From Halalkalibacter krulwichiae (lineage in GTDB: Bacteria; Bacillota; Bacilli; Bacillales; Bacillaceae_D), in contig NZ_CP020814.1 of assembly GCF_002109385.1 (NCBI RefSeq), forward strand, positions 1,883,501 through 1,947,500: a stretch of 64,000 nucleotides of DNA. Direction: 5' to 3'. The notes beneath the pieces are model-generated. The model had not been told where the DNA came from, searched no databases, and saw only the letters and a list, made by a program, of their open reading frames with translations. This document shows, one piece after another, positions 46,445-54,507 of the stretch (position 1 is its first letter; every line of letters begins with the position of its first letter). The translations under genes were made by a program, and so were the position numbers.

Positions 46445-46909
46445 ATGAAGAGAGGAATTAGCTTTGAAATTCCAAATGAATATGGAACCTTTCTTGGAGA
46501 AGTGCTAAAGCCAATTGACACAACTGTTTTCAGTTGGCGAATTGGTAACGGTGAGTCATATATAGTAGTTGATGATGAATTAGATGAAGAGCTTTTCTCA
46601 GAAGATAAAAAAGCAATTGAAGGTGCAGAACTCAAAAAACTATTAGAAAACAATAAGTATTATATTATTTTCGCTGACTTACAAGCATATCCAAAAGATG
46701 AATTTTCTGATATTGAGACCTATGAAGATTTTATTAAGAGCCAATGTGAGCTTGTTTTATTAGTGGTCGATAGCTGTTATGTCACTATCTATTGCAAAAA
46801 TAAGGAAACAATCGAATTACTATACAAGAATGCAACACAATGTGGATTTGAAGATGTTGAATATATTACCGATGAAAACGATACAAGAACAAGGCTATCT
46901 GCGTGGTAA
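46445..46909 (+). CDS. DUF2691 family protein, passenger gene inside the IS
   Basis: 154 residues. It starts with MKRGISFEIPNEYGTFLGE and contains FSWRIGNGESYI, which I recognise as the Bacillus DUF2691 pattern of unknown function. It lies entirely within the terminal inverted repeats, 31 bp after the transposase stop, with GGGGGAG 9 nt before ATG 46445 (TTG 46436 would sit on the ribosome binding site). It ends at an internal terminator. The strongly acidic composition and the position suggest an accessory or host-interaction role, but no activity is known. Confidence 0.8.
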   Translation: MKRGISFEIPNEYGTFLGEVLKPIDTTVFSWRIGNGESYIVVDDELDEELFSEDKKAIEGAELKKLLENNKYYIIFADLQAYPKDEFSDIETYEDFIKSQCELVLLVVDSCYVTIYCKNKETIELLYKNATQCGFEDVEYITDENDTRTRLSAW

Positions 46910-46913
46910 TGAC

Positions 46914-46946
46914 AAAAAAGACCTTTACGCATAAAGGTCTTTAAAA
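46914..46946 (+). terminator. Internal terminator of the IS
   Basis: AAAGACCTTTA pairs with TAAAGGTCTTT and ends in the right inverted repeat, limiting read-through into ribT. Confidence 0.85.
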
Positions 46947-46970
46947 TCAACATTATTATTTAACATAGCC

Positions 46971-46979
46971 TTTTAAATA
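46971..46979 (+). repeat. Target-site duplication, right copy
   Basis: TTTTAAATA directly follows the right end of the IS and equals the left copy at 45267-45275. Confidence 0.85.
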
Positions 46980-47154
46980 AAAAGAGAAGTGAATTCAAAG
47001 AACAAAAAGAAAAATAATGCATATTGTAAATAAAGAACTTAATATATATGAAAAAAAGTCAACGAATTCTAATGAAATATGATAGAATAAATAGTGGTGA
47101 AAGCGCATACGAAATCAGCCTGTTGAGGCAAAGAAAACGTAGAGAGGTATTGTT

Positions 47155-47523
47155 ATGCTTGTACCTTATAAAACAATTCATCAAAAGATCGCTATGGGAC
47201 TTCTCTCATTTATGCCAGGAGAGAAAGAAATTAAGAAGCTTCAGAAAACAATCGACAGATATGAAAATGATCCAGACTGGAAGCTTTATTTATGGAAAGC
47301 AGAAGATTTTGTTGGTGTAGCGGGAATTACACTTAAAGATGATGGCGCTTATTTGCAACACATATGTGTGAATCCATCCTTTAGGCAAGAAGGAATAGGG
47401 AAGGCTATGTTGCAACAGTTAAAAAGTACGCTGCCGTGCCAACTAAATCCAACAAAGGAAACGAAAAAATTCCTAGAAGCATGTTTAGTAGAAGAAGAAA
47501 ATGGAAGCTCTCATCAAGTATAG
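47155..47523 (+). CDS. ribT: RibT, GNAT-family protein of the riboflavin locus
   Basis: 122 residues with KIAMGLLSFMPGEKEIKKLQ near the start, closely matching Bacillus RibT, and the acetyl-CoA loop VNPSFRQEGIGKAML (about 81-95). RibT is a predicted acetyltransferase of unsettled role at the end of the rib operon. Here it is cut off from ribH by the IS and a terminator and needs its own promoter, possibly around 47070-47090. GAGAGG precedes the ATG. Confidence 0.92.
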   Translation: MLVPYKTIHQKIAMGLLSFMPGEKEIKKLQKTIDRYENDPDWKLYLWKAEDFVGVAGITLKDDGAYLQHICVNPSFRQEGIGKAMLQQLKSTLPCQLNPTKETKKFLEACLVEEENGSSHQV

Positions 47524-47536
47524 CGAGGATAGGTTA

Positions 47537-47590
47537 AAGGAAAGAAAGAAGACAGTTCACTATTGTGTTTACTGTCTTCTTTCTTTCCTT
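47537..47590. terminator. Bidirectional terminator, ribT / DUF309 gene
   Basis: A perfect 20-bp inverted repeat, AAGGAAAGAAAGAAGACAGT and its complement, has a 14-nt loop. It overlaps the 3' end of the DUF309 gene. Confidence 0.88.
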
Positions 47591-48099
47591 TTTTGTAACT
47601 GTTTATCACGTTCTTTAATCACTTCAGTACGGTCTCTCCTGCTATGTTTATGGATAATAGAGTCTTTAATAGATTGGGAATCAGCAAATATCCATTGTAA
47701 CCCAAGTTTCTCACATCTAGCCTGACAGGCATTCAGTAATTTGTCGTCTGTAATAGGTAAATCAAGATCAGTAAATGGTAGTTGTCGGAGATTGATTGAA
47801 TCTATTTGTTCTAGTAATAACTGTTCTAACTTTGCAACATCTAGACTTAGTTGAGATATTGCAGATGAATGGTTCGAGAGGGCCTCTAATGCTTTTTGAT
47901 ACATCCTAAGTGCTCCGTTGTCATTTTGTCTTCGGTGATGGTAGAGTCCAACTGCAATCTGAATTAACCCAACCCAGTAATCATCGCGTTCATTAGTTGG
48001 CTTTTTCTTCCAATACTCTTCTAACACTTCATGACATTCAAAATAGTCCCGTTCAACATGAAAGTAAATAATATAGTCAAGGTAGGCGGTTGGATACAT
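47569..48099 (-). CDS. DUF309-domain protein (YpuF-like)
   Basis: 176 residues. The DUF309 core (about residues 3-65) shows YFHVERDYFECHEVLEEYWK and DYWVGLIQIAVGLYHHRRQN. The C-terminal half is helical and ends in a basic Lys/Arg-rich tail partly coded by the terminator repeat. In B. subtilis the same place between ribT and scpA is held by ypuF of this family. ATG 48099 has AAAGGAG 8 nt upstream; the longer frame lacks such a site. Function unknown. Confidence 0.87.
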   Translation of the reverse strand: MYPTAYLDYIIYFHVERDYFECHEVLEEYWKKKPTNERDDYWVGLIQIAVGLYHHRRQNDNGALRMYQKALEALSNHSSAISQLSLDVAKLEQLLLEQIDSINLRQLPFTDLDLPITDDKLLNACQARCEKLGLQWIFADSQSIKDSIIHKHSRRDRTEVIKERDKQLQKRKERRQ

Positions 48100-48187
48100 G
48101 ACACTAGCTCCTTTAACATTGAATTGTTTTAAGTCTATCACATTTATTTCTCAATTGGTTGATTCATATGTCACCTTAAAAAAATTG

Positions 48188-48196
48188 TGGTATAAT
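48188..48196 (+). promoter_or_regulatory. Extended -10 promoter of scpA
   Basis: TGGTATAAT, an extended -10 (TGNTATAAT), lies 39 bp before the scpA start; no clear -35 is needed for this class. Confidence 0.5.
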
Positions 48197-48234
48197 TTCA
48201 TCTAGTGTATATTAAGAAAGCTAGTGGTGGTATG

Positions 48235-49022
48235 ATGAATCCGTATAATGTGAAACTTGACTTGTTTGAAGGCCCCTAGATCTTCTCTTGCATTTAATTA
48301 ATGAAGCTGAAGTTGATATATATGATATTCCAGTTGCGGTAATTACAGATCAATATATGACGTATGTCCATGCTATGCAAGAGTTAGAGCTTGATGTAGC
48401 AAGTGAATATTTAGTAATGGCAGCTACATTACTTGCAATTAAAAGCAAAATGCTCCTTCCTAAACAGGAAGAAGAACTATTTGATGAAGATTGGGACATG
48501 GAAGAAGAAGACCCGCGTGAGGAACTTATTATTCGATTGGTTGAATACAAAAAATATAAAGAAGCAGCAATTGAGCTAAAAGAAAAGGAACAAAAAAGAA
48601 GTCTCGTTCATACCCGTCCTCCTGAAGACCTTGAACCATTCATTTCTGATGAAGAAAAAAGAGATGTGGCGATTCAAGGTGTTTCTTTGTTTGATATGCT
48701 AGGCGCGTATCAAAAATTATTAAAGCGTAAAGAATTAAAAGCGCCAAAGAAGACGACTGTAAGAAGTCAAGAGTATTCAATTGAGGATCGAATTCAAGAA
48801 ATTTTACGAGAGTTAAAGAGGTTTAAGGGTGTTTGTCGCTTTGATGATTTATTTCCTATTAGAGAACGCGGACATATGGTTGTTAGTTTTTTAGCAATTT
48901 TAGAATTAATGAAAACGAAAGCAGTTAGGTGTGAGCAGTTGATGAACTTTTCAGACATCATGATTTACAGTATAGAGGAGGGTATCCACATTGACAATTC
49001 AAGAACTCCAAGCAACCATTGA
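48235..49022 (+). pseudogene. scpA: Segregation and condensation protein A, frameshifted at codon 14
   Basis: ATG 48235 gives MNPYNVKLDLFEGP, the normal ScpA N terminus, then a TAG appears at once. At the C4 run 48273-48276 one extra C would restore LDLLLHLINEAEVDIYDIPV and the rest to 49022, a 262-residue ScpA. ScpA is the kleisin of the SMC-ScpAB condensin. Later parts are intact: SEYLVMAATLLAIKSKMLLP and the C-terminal winged helix (FDDLFPIRERGHMVVSFLAI). Bacillus scpA mutants grow poorly, so a real loss is unlikely and a sequence error is favoured. It overlaps scpB by 32 bp. Confidence 0.9.
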
Positions 49023-49581
49023 GGGATTGTTATTTGTGGTTGGTGATGAAGGAATGACGATTCCAGCTATGGCCGATGTGATTGAGGTGGAAACTGATAC
49101 AATTTCTGAGGCGATCTATTCCCTGCAATTGTTATTTAAAGAACAACAGCGTGGATTGCAAATTGTTGAAGTTGCTGGTGCATATCGATTAACAACATTA
49201 CCAGAACACGCACCATACTTTAAGAAATTAGCGACATCACCATTGCATTCGGGTTTATCCCAAGCAGCTCTAGAAACATTGGCGATTGTAGCATACAGAC
49301 AACCTATTACACGGATGGAAATTGAAGATATTAGAGGTGTTAAATCAGACCGCTCTATTCAAACATTGACGTCTAAGTTATTAATAAAAGAAGTTGGTCG
49401 AGCGACTGGACCAGGAAGACCGATTTTGTATGGAACAACAACCTTCTTCTTAGACCATTTTGGTTTAAAAAGTTTAGATGAATTGCCACCATTACCTGAT
49501 AATATTGATGAAAGTTCTTTTGAAGAGGAAACAGACTTGTTTTTTCAAAAGTTTGAAGAGGACTTAGAAAAAGATTACTAG
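48991..49581 (+). CDS. scpB: Segregation and condensation protein B
   Basis: 196 residues with two winged-helix domains: IQELQATIEGLLFVVGDEGM at the N terminus, LATSPLHSGLSQAALETLAI near residue 85 and ITRMEIEDIRGVKSDRSIQT near 105, followed by ATGPGRPILYGTT. It dimerises and holds ScpA at the SMC heads. The TTG start at 48991 has GAGGAGGG 8 nt upstream and overlaps scpA by 32 bp. A terminator follows at 49584. Confidence 0.95.
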   Translation: MTIQELQATIEGLLFVVGDEGMTIPAMADVIEVETDTISEAIYSLQLLFKEQQRGLQIVEVAGAYRLTTLPEHAPYFKKLATSPLHSGLSQAALETLAIVAYRQPITRMEIEDIRGVKSDRSIQTLTSKLLIKEVGRATGPGRPILYGTTTFFLDHFGLKSLDELPPLPDNIDESSFEEETDLFFQKFEEDLEKDY

Positions 49582-49583
49582 TT

Positions 49584-49612
49584 AGCTGATGAGATTGCTC
49601 ATCGGCTTTTTT
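49584..49612 (+). terminator. Terminator of scpAB
   Basis: AGCTGATGAG pairs with CTCATCGGCT and is followed by T6. Confidence 0.85.
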
Positions 49613-49750
49613 ATTTGAACACAGGCGAGGGAAATCCTACTTCATATAACCCCTAGGGATGGTAGGTGGTAAGTAGCTTAAAGCAATATGACACACATAG
49701 ACAATGATTTCGTGCATAGAATAAAACGTTAGTGATAAGGAGGGTTGATG

Positions 49751-50653
49751 ATGAACGATCAAGAAAAGGAAATTTATCAATGGGTGCAAGATGTAAAAAG
49801 AATTTGGAATGAGCAAGGTTCACTTATTGAGGCACAAGTTGGTTATGGAAAGATAAAACCATTTATGAATTCGTTAATCACTTTATCGAATGAATTGCAA
49901 TTCCCTCAATCACGGAGTAGTGATCAAGATCGACAAGTATATTTAAGTGAACTAGCTCATGAAGTATATGATAATTGGATTGATTTAGAACAAGTACGTG
50001 CTGAGGTAGGAGCGTCATTAGACCCAGTGCCAATTGGAGGTCATAAGCTTCCCCCGTTGCCTTATGCTTATAATGACTTGGAACCTTATATATCTGAAGA
50101 GATTATGAGGCTGCATCATAGTAAGCATCATCAAAGTTATGTTGATGGATTAAATAAAGCGGAAGAAGAAATGCAAAAAGCACGTAAAAAAAGAGATTAT
50201 GATTTAATTAAGCATTGGGAAAGAGAAGCTGCTTTTCATGGAGCTGGACATTATTTACACACAATTTTCTGGAATATTATGAGTCCGCGTGGGGGAGGTC
50301 AGCCAAGTGGGGAGTTAGCCGCGCAAATTAACAAAGATTTTGGTAGTTTTAATAAAATGAAGGAGCACTTCTCAAAAGCGGCTGAAAAAGTGGAAGCGGT
50401 TGGATGGGCGTTGTTAGTTTGGTCGCCTCGAACACACCGTTTAGAAATATTACAAGCGGAAAAACATCAAAACTTAAGCCAACAAGACGTTATTCCATTA
50501 TTAGTTTTGGATGTTTGGGAACACGCGTATTACTTACAATATAAGAACGAACGTGAACCTTATATTAATAATTGGTGGAACTTGGTTCATTGGCCGGAGG
50601 TGGAAAAAAGGTATTTGCAAGCAAGAAATGTAAGATGGGAAACATTTAAATAA
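49751..50653 (+). CDS. Mn/Fe superoxide dismutase-like protein with N-terminal extension (SodF-like)
   Basis: 300 residues. The first about 95 are an extra helical domain (IYQWVQDVKRIWNEQG...). The SOD part begins at HKLPPLPYAYNDLEPYIS and keeps the metal ligands: His in RLHHSKHHQSYVDGLNK, His in GHYLHTIFWNI, and Asp and His in VLDVWEHAYYLQYKN. The usual NHSLFW is altered to YLHTIFW, so dismutase activity is plausible but not certain. B. subtilis SodF has a similar build. ATG 49751 has GGAGGG 6 nt upstream. It is not near scpAB in B. subtilis. Confidence 0.87.
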   Translation: MNDQEKEIYQWVQDVKRIWNEQGSLIEAQVGYGKIKPFMNSLITLSNELQFPQSRSSDQDRQVYLSELAHEVYDNWIDLEQVRAEVGASLDPVPIGGHKLPPLPYAYNDLEPYISEEIMRLHHSKHHQSYVDGLNKAEEEMQKARKKRDYDLIKHWEREAAFHGAGHYLHTIFWNIMSPRGGGQPSGELAAQINKDFGSFNKMKEHFSKAAEKVEAVGWALLVWSPRTHRLEILQAEKHQNLSQQDVIPLLVLDVWEHAYYLQYKNEREPYINNWWNLVHWPEVEKRYLQARNVRWETFK

Positions 50654-50676
50654 ACCGAAAAAGCTTTCTATATATA

Positions 50677-50717
50677 ACTAGCCTTGAGAGCAGAAATCAG
50701 CTGCCTCAAGGCTAGTT
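50677..50717. terminator. Terminator between SodF-like gene and phosphodiesterase
   Basis: ACTAGCCTTGAG pairs with CTCAAGGCTAGT around a 17-nt loop. It lies between convergent genes. Confidence 0.7.
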
Positions 50718-50749
50718 GTGCTAATTTTTCAGCTCATGCCTACAACTTT

Positions 50750-52317
50750 TCATTCTTCTAGTAAATCAATAAAATAATTCTTTAAATCTTCCATCCTGCG
50801 TTTTTCGAGTGGCTTGTCAGTTCCGGCAATGATAATGGACGCTAACGTATCATTTTTATGGAATCCCCATGTTCTCCACCAGCTTCATGAACAGGTGCTC
50901 CTTCTGATTTAATGGTATGTCCTGGGCGGGCAGTTACGACCATTGTTGGACCATGGCTGTTAAGTGCACCGTCTAGTTGGTGAAAAATATCAGGATACTC
51001 TCCATATTTAATGGTACCTTGCTTCGTTAATTCAATATCTGCTATTTCTTCGTTACCTGAAATCTCCCAAGTTTGATTGTATTCGTCCTTCCAGCTCCCA
51101 TTTTCTTTCACACGTAATTGTCCTGTTTTACCGACTTGATGGATGACCATTTCATCGCCATCTAGATATGAAATATGATCGATTCGTGGATCTTGTCTTA
51201 ACTTTTCAGTTATTGCTTCGTAATGTACATTATTTGATGTAGGGTAAAGATAAGCTGAACGGTGATTATTTGCTATGACAATATCTCCGCTATTTGGTTC
51301 GTCAAGAAGAGACGCAATCGTGTATGGTGCTAGGATTGGTTCAAGATCGATCGCCGCTTCTGCTTTTTTAGGGTGTAATAAGTCTTGTCCATGGTCTCCC
51401 ATAATGACAAAGATGTTTCTTTCTAGTGCTTCATCCCAGTTATCGTAAGCATTTAGAATGGTTTGTAGATGCTGATCTGTATTGGCAAAATGTTCAGGAC
51501 TAACAGGACCATGTTTATGGGCATCTTTATCATAATTTGGAAAGAAGACCATAAGAAAATCAGGTTGTTCCTTTTCTTTTATAAGAGTTTCGGTAACTTG
51601 AGCCGAAAATTCGTCATTTAATCCAAAACGCTGAAAGATACTATCGCTTAACTTTTTATTTTGTACGGCTTTTGGAAGTACAGCTTGGCCAAAAGCTAGT
51701 AGATCCGGTCCTTTTGTTTCGAGTTGGTCTGGTAAATGCAGCAAAGCTTTAATATAACCAGGTACAATCACTTTGTGAGATGAATCTCCTCGATAAACAA
51801 TTGTATTTATTGCACCTGTTGAATAACCTTTTTGATGTAAATCTTCATAAATCGTTTCAACTTCTGGTGATATATGATTTGAATTCAAATGGACAAGTGC
51901 ATTTAACAACGTATCATTCATTCCTAGTTTCCAATATTTTGATAAGGTTGAACCATAATCAACGATCGTATCAGCCTGTGCATCATACCATACTAGACCT
52001 GGTAGTAAATGCTCTTTTGGGGAAGTGCCAGTTATTAATGTTGTCTCAATTGGGACAGACATTGATGGAAAGGGAGCAACAAGATCATGGTGAGTCATTC
52101 CTTTTTCCATTAAAAATGAAAGTGCTGGGAGAAACCCGCGATTTAAGCTCTCATCTAAAACGTCTTTTGTCATCGAATCAATGATAATAACAATTACGTT
52201 TTTCTCATGATCAGCAGCTGTTTTTGTTGATTGAGCTAAAGTCGCTCCATCAGATCGATCATTGTTACAGCCGATTAAAAGACACCCCATTAAAATGAAT
52301 AAGAAAAGCTTCCTCAT
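50750..52317 (-). pseudogene. Lipoprotein of the alkaline phosphatase / type I phosphodiesterase superfamily, frameshifted near the end
   Basis: About 520 residues when repaired. The start carries a lipobox, MGCLLIGCNN, so the protein is exported and lipid-anchored. The metal site is visible: Asp in VIVIIIDSMTKDVLDE (about 47), Asp/His in FFPNYDKDAHKHGP (about 240) and DHGQD (about 290), and the final GGEHG near 485. At the C4 run 50865-50868 one base is missing; the other frame continues FHKNDTLASIIIAGTDKPLE to a stop at 50752. ATG 52317 has AAGG 8 nt upstream. Substrate unknown. A sequence error is favoured over true loss. Confidence 0.85.
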
Positions 52318-52333
52318 TATCATCACCTTCCTA

Positions 52334-53014
52334 CTAATATGTTTGAATCTCCAACCCTTCGCCTTCTAACCATTCAGCATACAAGATCTTTTTAGCTCCT
52401 GGTAACCCTTGTCTATACAGTTCATCTATAAGCCAGCTTTCGTCTTTGTTTAGTTTTGTTAGACCTTCTGTAATAATTTCACCATCTAGTATTAAAAGAA
52501 CCGGGAATGCAACCGTTTTTGTTGGGATGTTTAACTCACTATTAATAGGTGTTTCGTATGGATGCTTTCGTAAAACATTAACAGCTCCGTTTGTCTCAAG
52601 AACACCAAATTCAACTTCACGTACTGAGAATACCCCGCGGTCTCGTAAAAGGTGAAGCAATTGATCTAGATCCAGCTTATTACGTTTGAGTGCTTCATAT
52701 TGGATCTTTCCATTTGAAATGATTAGTGTAGGCGTACCTTCTAACAATGGTCTTGAAGGACGAAATTTTTGAGTGATCATTTCAATCCCATAAATTAAAA
52801 ATCCCCAAAAAACAACAGCGTATAAAACATAATGTAGCCCGATATCTTTATCGTAAATCGCATTACCGACAAGTTCCCCTAATACAAGAGCTGAAATAAA
52901 ATCAAACGGTGTGAGTTGAGTTATTTGGTTTTTACCAAGTACTTTTGTCATCGCTAGAAGAGCAAAGAATCCAAAGCATAATTCAATCGTTAATGAGAGG
53001 AAATTTGTATTCAC
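52334..53014 (-). CDS. DUF421 (YetF-like) membrane protein
   Basis: 226 residues. Three membrane segments lie in the first 85 residues (LCFGFFALLAMTKVLGKNQI, TPFDFISALVLGELVGNAI), followed by two small soluble YetF subdomains: ALKRNKLDLDQLLHLLRDRG and REVEFGVLETNGAVNVL. YetF and YdfS homologues sit in the spore inner membrane and contribute to its properties. It has no DUF1657 tail. It is divergent from the spoVA2mob-type operon, 290 bp away, and convergent with nothing; the phosphodiesterase lies 17 bp downstream on the same strand, so the two may be co-transcribed. Confidence 0.9.
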   Translation of the reverse strand: MNTNFLSLTIELCFGFFALLAMTKVLGKNQITQLTPFDFISALVLGELVGNAIYDKDIGLHYVLYAVVFWGFLIYGIEMITQKFRPSRPLLEGTPTLIISNGKIQYEALKRNKLDLDQLLHLLRDRGVFSVREVEFGVLETNGAVNVLRKHPYETPINSELNIPTKTVAFPVLLILDGEIITEGLTKLNKDESWLIDELYRQGLPGAKKILYAEWLEGEGLEIQTY

Positions 53015-53204
53015 ACTATATACCCCGCTTTTCTTTACGTTACAGCTTAGTTTGAGCGAAAGTTGAGGGAATTATGAGAGAAGAAATAATTAGCCGTCCG
53101 ATTATGTGGATGAGGATAGTTTCCCTAAATTTCCAATGAGAATTTCCTATACAGTGATGCATATTAAGTGAAGAGGTATGTCGATTCATTTACAAAAATT
53201 GTAA

Positions 53205-53235
53205 CTAATAGATCGACTCATTTCTTGTCATCCTA
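53205..53235 (+). promoter_or_regulatory. Candidate sigma-G promoter of the spoVA2mob-type operon
   Basis: CTAATA and CATCCTA are separated by 18 nt, near the forespore sigma-G consensus (-35 TGAATA, -10 CATACTA; 4 of 6 and 6 of 7 matches). It lies 72 bp before the first DUF1657 gene. Confidence 0.45.
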
Positions 53236-53306
53236 TTATCATAAGCTTGAAACCAATTTGGTCTGAGCTTAAAAAAATTGTTGTAATCATAGGGGGATTT
53301 CGCAAG

Positions 53307-53510
53307 ATGACAGTTGCTGCCAAAATGAAACAAACATTAGCTGGATTAAAAAGTGCTCAAGCAAGTTTAGAAACATTCGCTTTAGAAACGGAAAACCAGC
53401 AAGCAAAACAGCTTTTTCAGCAAATGGCTCAACAAACTCAGGGAGTTGTAGACGGCTTATCGCCACGCTTACAACAAATCGAGCAAGAAGAGCCTCAGTA
53501 TAAGCAGTAA
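53307..53510 (+). CDS. DUF1657 protein, first gene of the spoVA2mob-type operon
   Basis: 67 residues, a helical hairpin: KMKQTLAGLKSAQASLETFA, then ETENQQAKQLFQQMAQQTQG and the family ending EEPQYKQ. Such proteins are encoded first and sixth in the spoVA2mob operon known from heat-resistant spores of Bacillus. Their role is unknown. ATG 53307 was chosen because AGGGGG precedes it and DUF1657 begins there. A hairpin at 53521 separates it from the next gene and may reduce read-through. Confidence 0.88.
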   Translation: MTVAAKMKQTLAGLKSAQASLETFALETENQQAKQLFQQMAQQTQGVVDGLSPRLQQIEQEEPQYKQ

Positions 53511-53520
53511 ATACTTATAT

Positions 53521-53551
53521 ACGGCACGAGCCTTAAAGGGCTCGTGTCCGT
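53521..53551 (+). terminator. Hairpin between DUF1657 gene and yhcN/ylaJ-like gene
   Basis: ACGGCACGAGCC pairs with GGGCTCGTGTCCGT. The T tract is weak (TTTAC), so it may attenuate rather than stop the operon transcript. Confidence 0.5.
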
Positions 53552-53578
53552 TTACATATTAATCAAAGGAGAGATTTT

Positions 53579-54010
53579 ATGAAGTGGCTCGTTCAACTAT
53601 TATTCATATTATGCTTTTTGACAGCTTGCCAAATGGCAGAACCGCAGCAAGACATAAAGCCTTTGCAGTTAACAAATAAAGCAGTAGTGAATCAACAACA
53701 AGCTGATGATGCGAAAAAGATTGTCCTTTCCATGGAGGAAGTTATCGATGTAAAAGGGATCACAGATGAAAACAATATATATATTGCACCGAGAGTAAAG
53801 CATTTTGACCGTTTTCGTCTTAAAGAAATTCGTAAAAATGGACATGATTCAATAAAGAAGAGATATCCAGATGCAACGATTCATGTGTCAACCGATCAAA
53901 AGATTTTTATGGAGCTTGAAAAATTAGAAAAGGAACTCCAACAAAGAACAATAAGTGAAGAGAGATTCAAGCAAAGGTTAGCAAAGCTTGACGAAATGAT
54001 TAAAGGATAA
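53579..54010 (+). CDS. YhcN/YlaJ-family sporulation lipoprotein
   Basis: 143 residues. The signal peptide ends in the lipobox LTAC (Cys at residue 17). The YhcN/YlaJ domain follows: NQQQADDAKKIVLSMEEVID, the metal- or nucleation-type loop ENNIYIAPRV, and a helical C terminus. Family members are spore inner-membrane or cortex lipoproteins. In spoVA2mob this is the second gene. AAAGGAG precedes the ATG. Confidence 0.88.
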   Translation: MKWLVQLLFILCFLTACQMAEPQQDIKPLQLTNKAVVNQQQADDAKKIVLSMEEVIDVKGITDENNIYIAPRVKHFDRFRLKEIRKNGHDSIKKRYPDATIHVSTDQKIFMELEKLEKELQQRTISEERFKQRLAKLDEMIKG

Positions 54011-54026
54011 AGGGGAGGGTTGGAAG

Positions 54027-54506
54027 ATGTCATCAAGTAAAAAGAAAAACGTTACGCCTGCACAAGAAAAATATCAAACATTAGCTAGTAAATATGAAAA
54101 GAAAAGACCTGTCGTAAAAAATTGTTTTCGTGCTTTTTTGGTTGGAGGATTTATTTGTTTGATTGGGCAAGGTTTAAATGTCTTTTATTATACTTTCTTC
54201 GATTTTACCCAAAGGACGGCTGGTGATCCAACAGTCGCAACATTAATCTTAGTATCCGTTTTACTCACGGGTTTTGGTGTTTACGATCGTTTTGCTCAAT
54301 TTGCTGGAGCTGGAACTGCTGTGCCAGTAACGGGATTTGCTAATTCAGTTGCATCTGCAGCGATTGAACATCGAACCGAGGGTTATGTACTAGGGGTAGG
54401 TGGTCAAATGTTTAAGCTTGCAGGATCAGTTATTGTCTTTGGTACCGTAGCAGCATTTATTATCGCGATTATAAAAACAATCCTGATACAGTGGGGAGGG
54501 CTATAA
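54027..54506 (+). CDS. spoVAC: Stage V sporulation protein AC
   Basis: 159 residues with about four membrane segments. The N-terminal KKRPVVKNCFRAFLVGGFIC and the motif FAGAGTAVPVTGFANSVASA are characteristic of SpoVAC, a channel subunit for dipicolinic acid in the spore inner membrane. GGGGAGGG precedes ATG 54027. The spoVAD gene starts 1 bp after the stop, so the products are made together. Confidence 0.95.
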   Translation: MSSSKKKNVTPAQEKYQTLASKYEKKRPVVKNCFRAFLVGGFICLIGQGLNVFYYTFFDFTQRTAGDPTVATLILVSVLLTGFGVYDRFAQFAGAGTAVPVTGFANSVASAAIEHRTEGYVLGVGGQMFKLAGSVIVFGTVAAFIIAIIKTILIQWGGL

Positions 54507-54507
54507 G

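Larger units (their letters stand above)
45276..46970 (+). mobile_element. IS1595-type insertion sequence with passenger gene
   Basis: The element is 1695 bp. Imperfect terminal inverted repeats of 25 bp (45276-45300 and 46946-46970) share GGCTATGTTAA and TGTTGAT and mismatch at about four positions. A 9-bp direct repeat, TTTTAAATA, flanks it; IS1595 elements usually duplicate about 8 bp, so one shared base may be chance. It holds a transposase gene, a DUF2691 gene and an internal terminator. It sits between ribH and ribT. Intact ends, intact transposase and identical flanking repeats suggest a recent insertion. Confidence 0.9.

Noticed and set aside
47048..47320. 90-codon plus-strand ORF
   Set aside because: It overlaps ribT in another frame and lacks a recognisable product.
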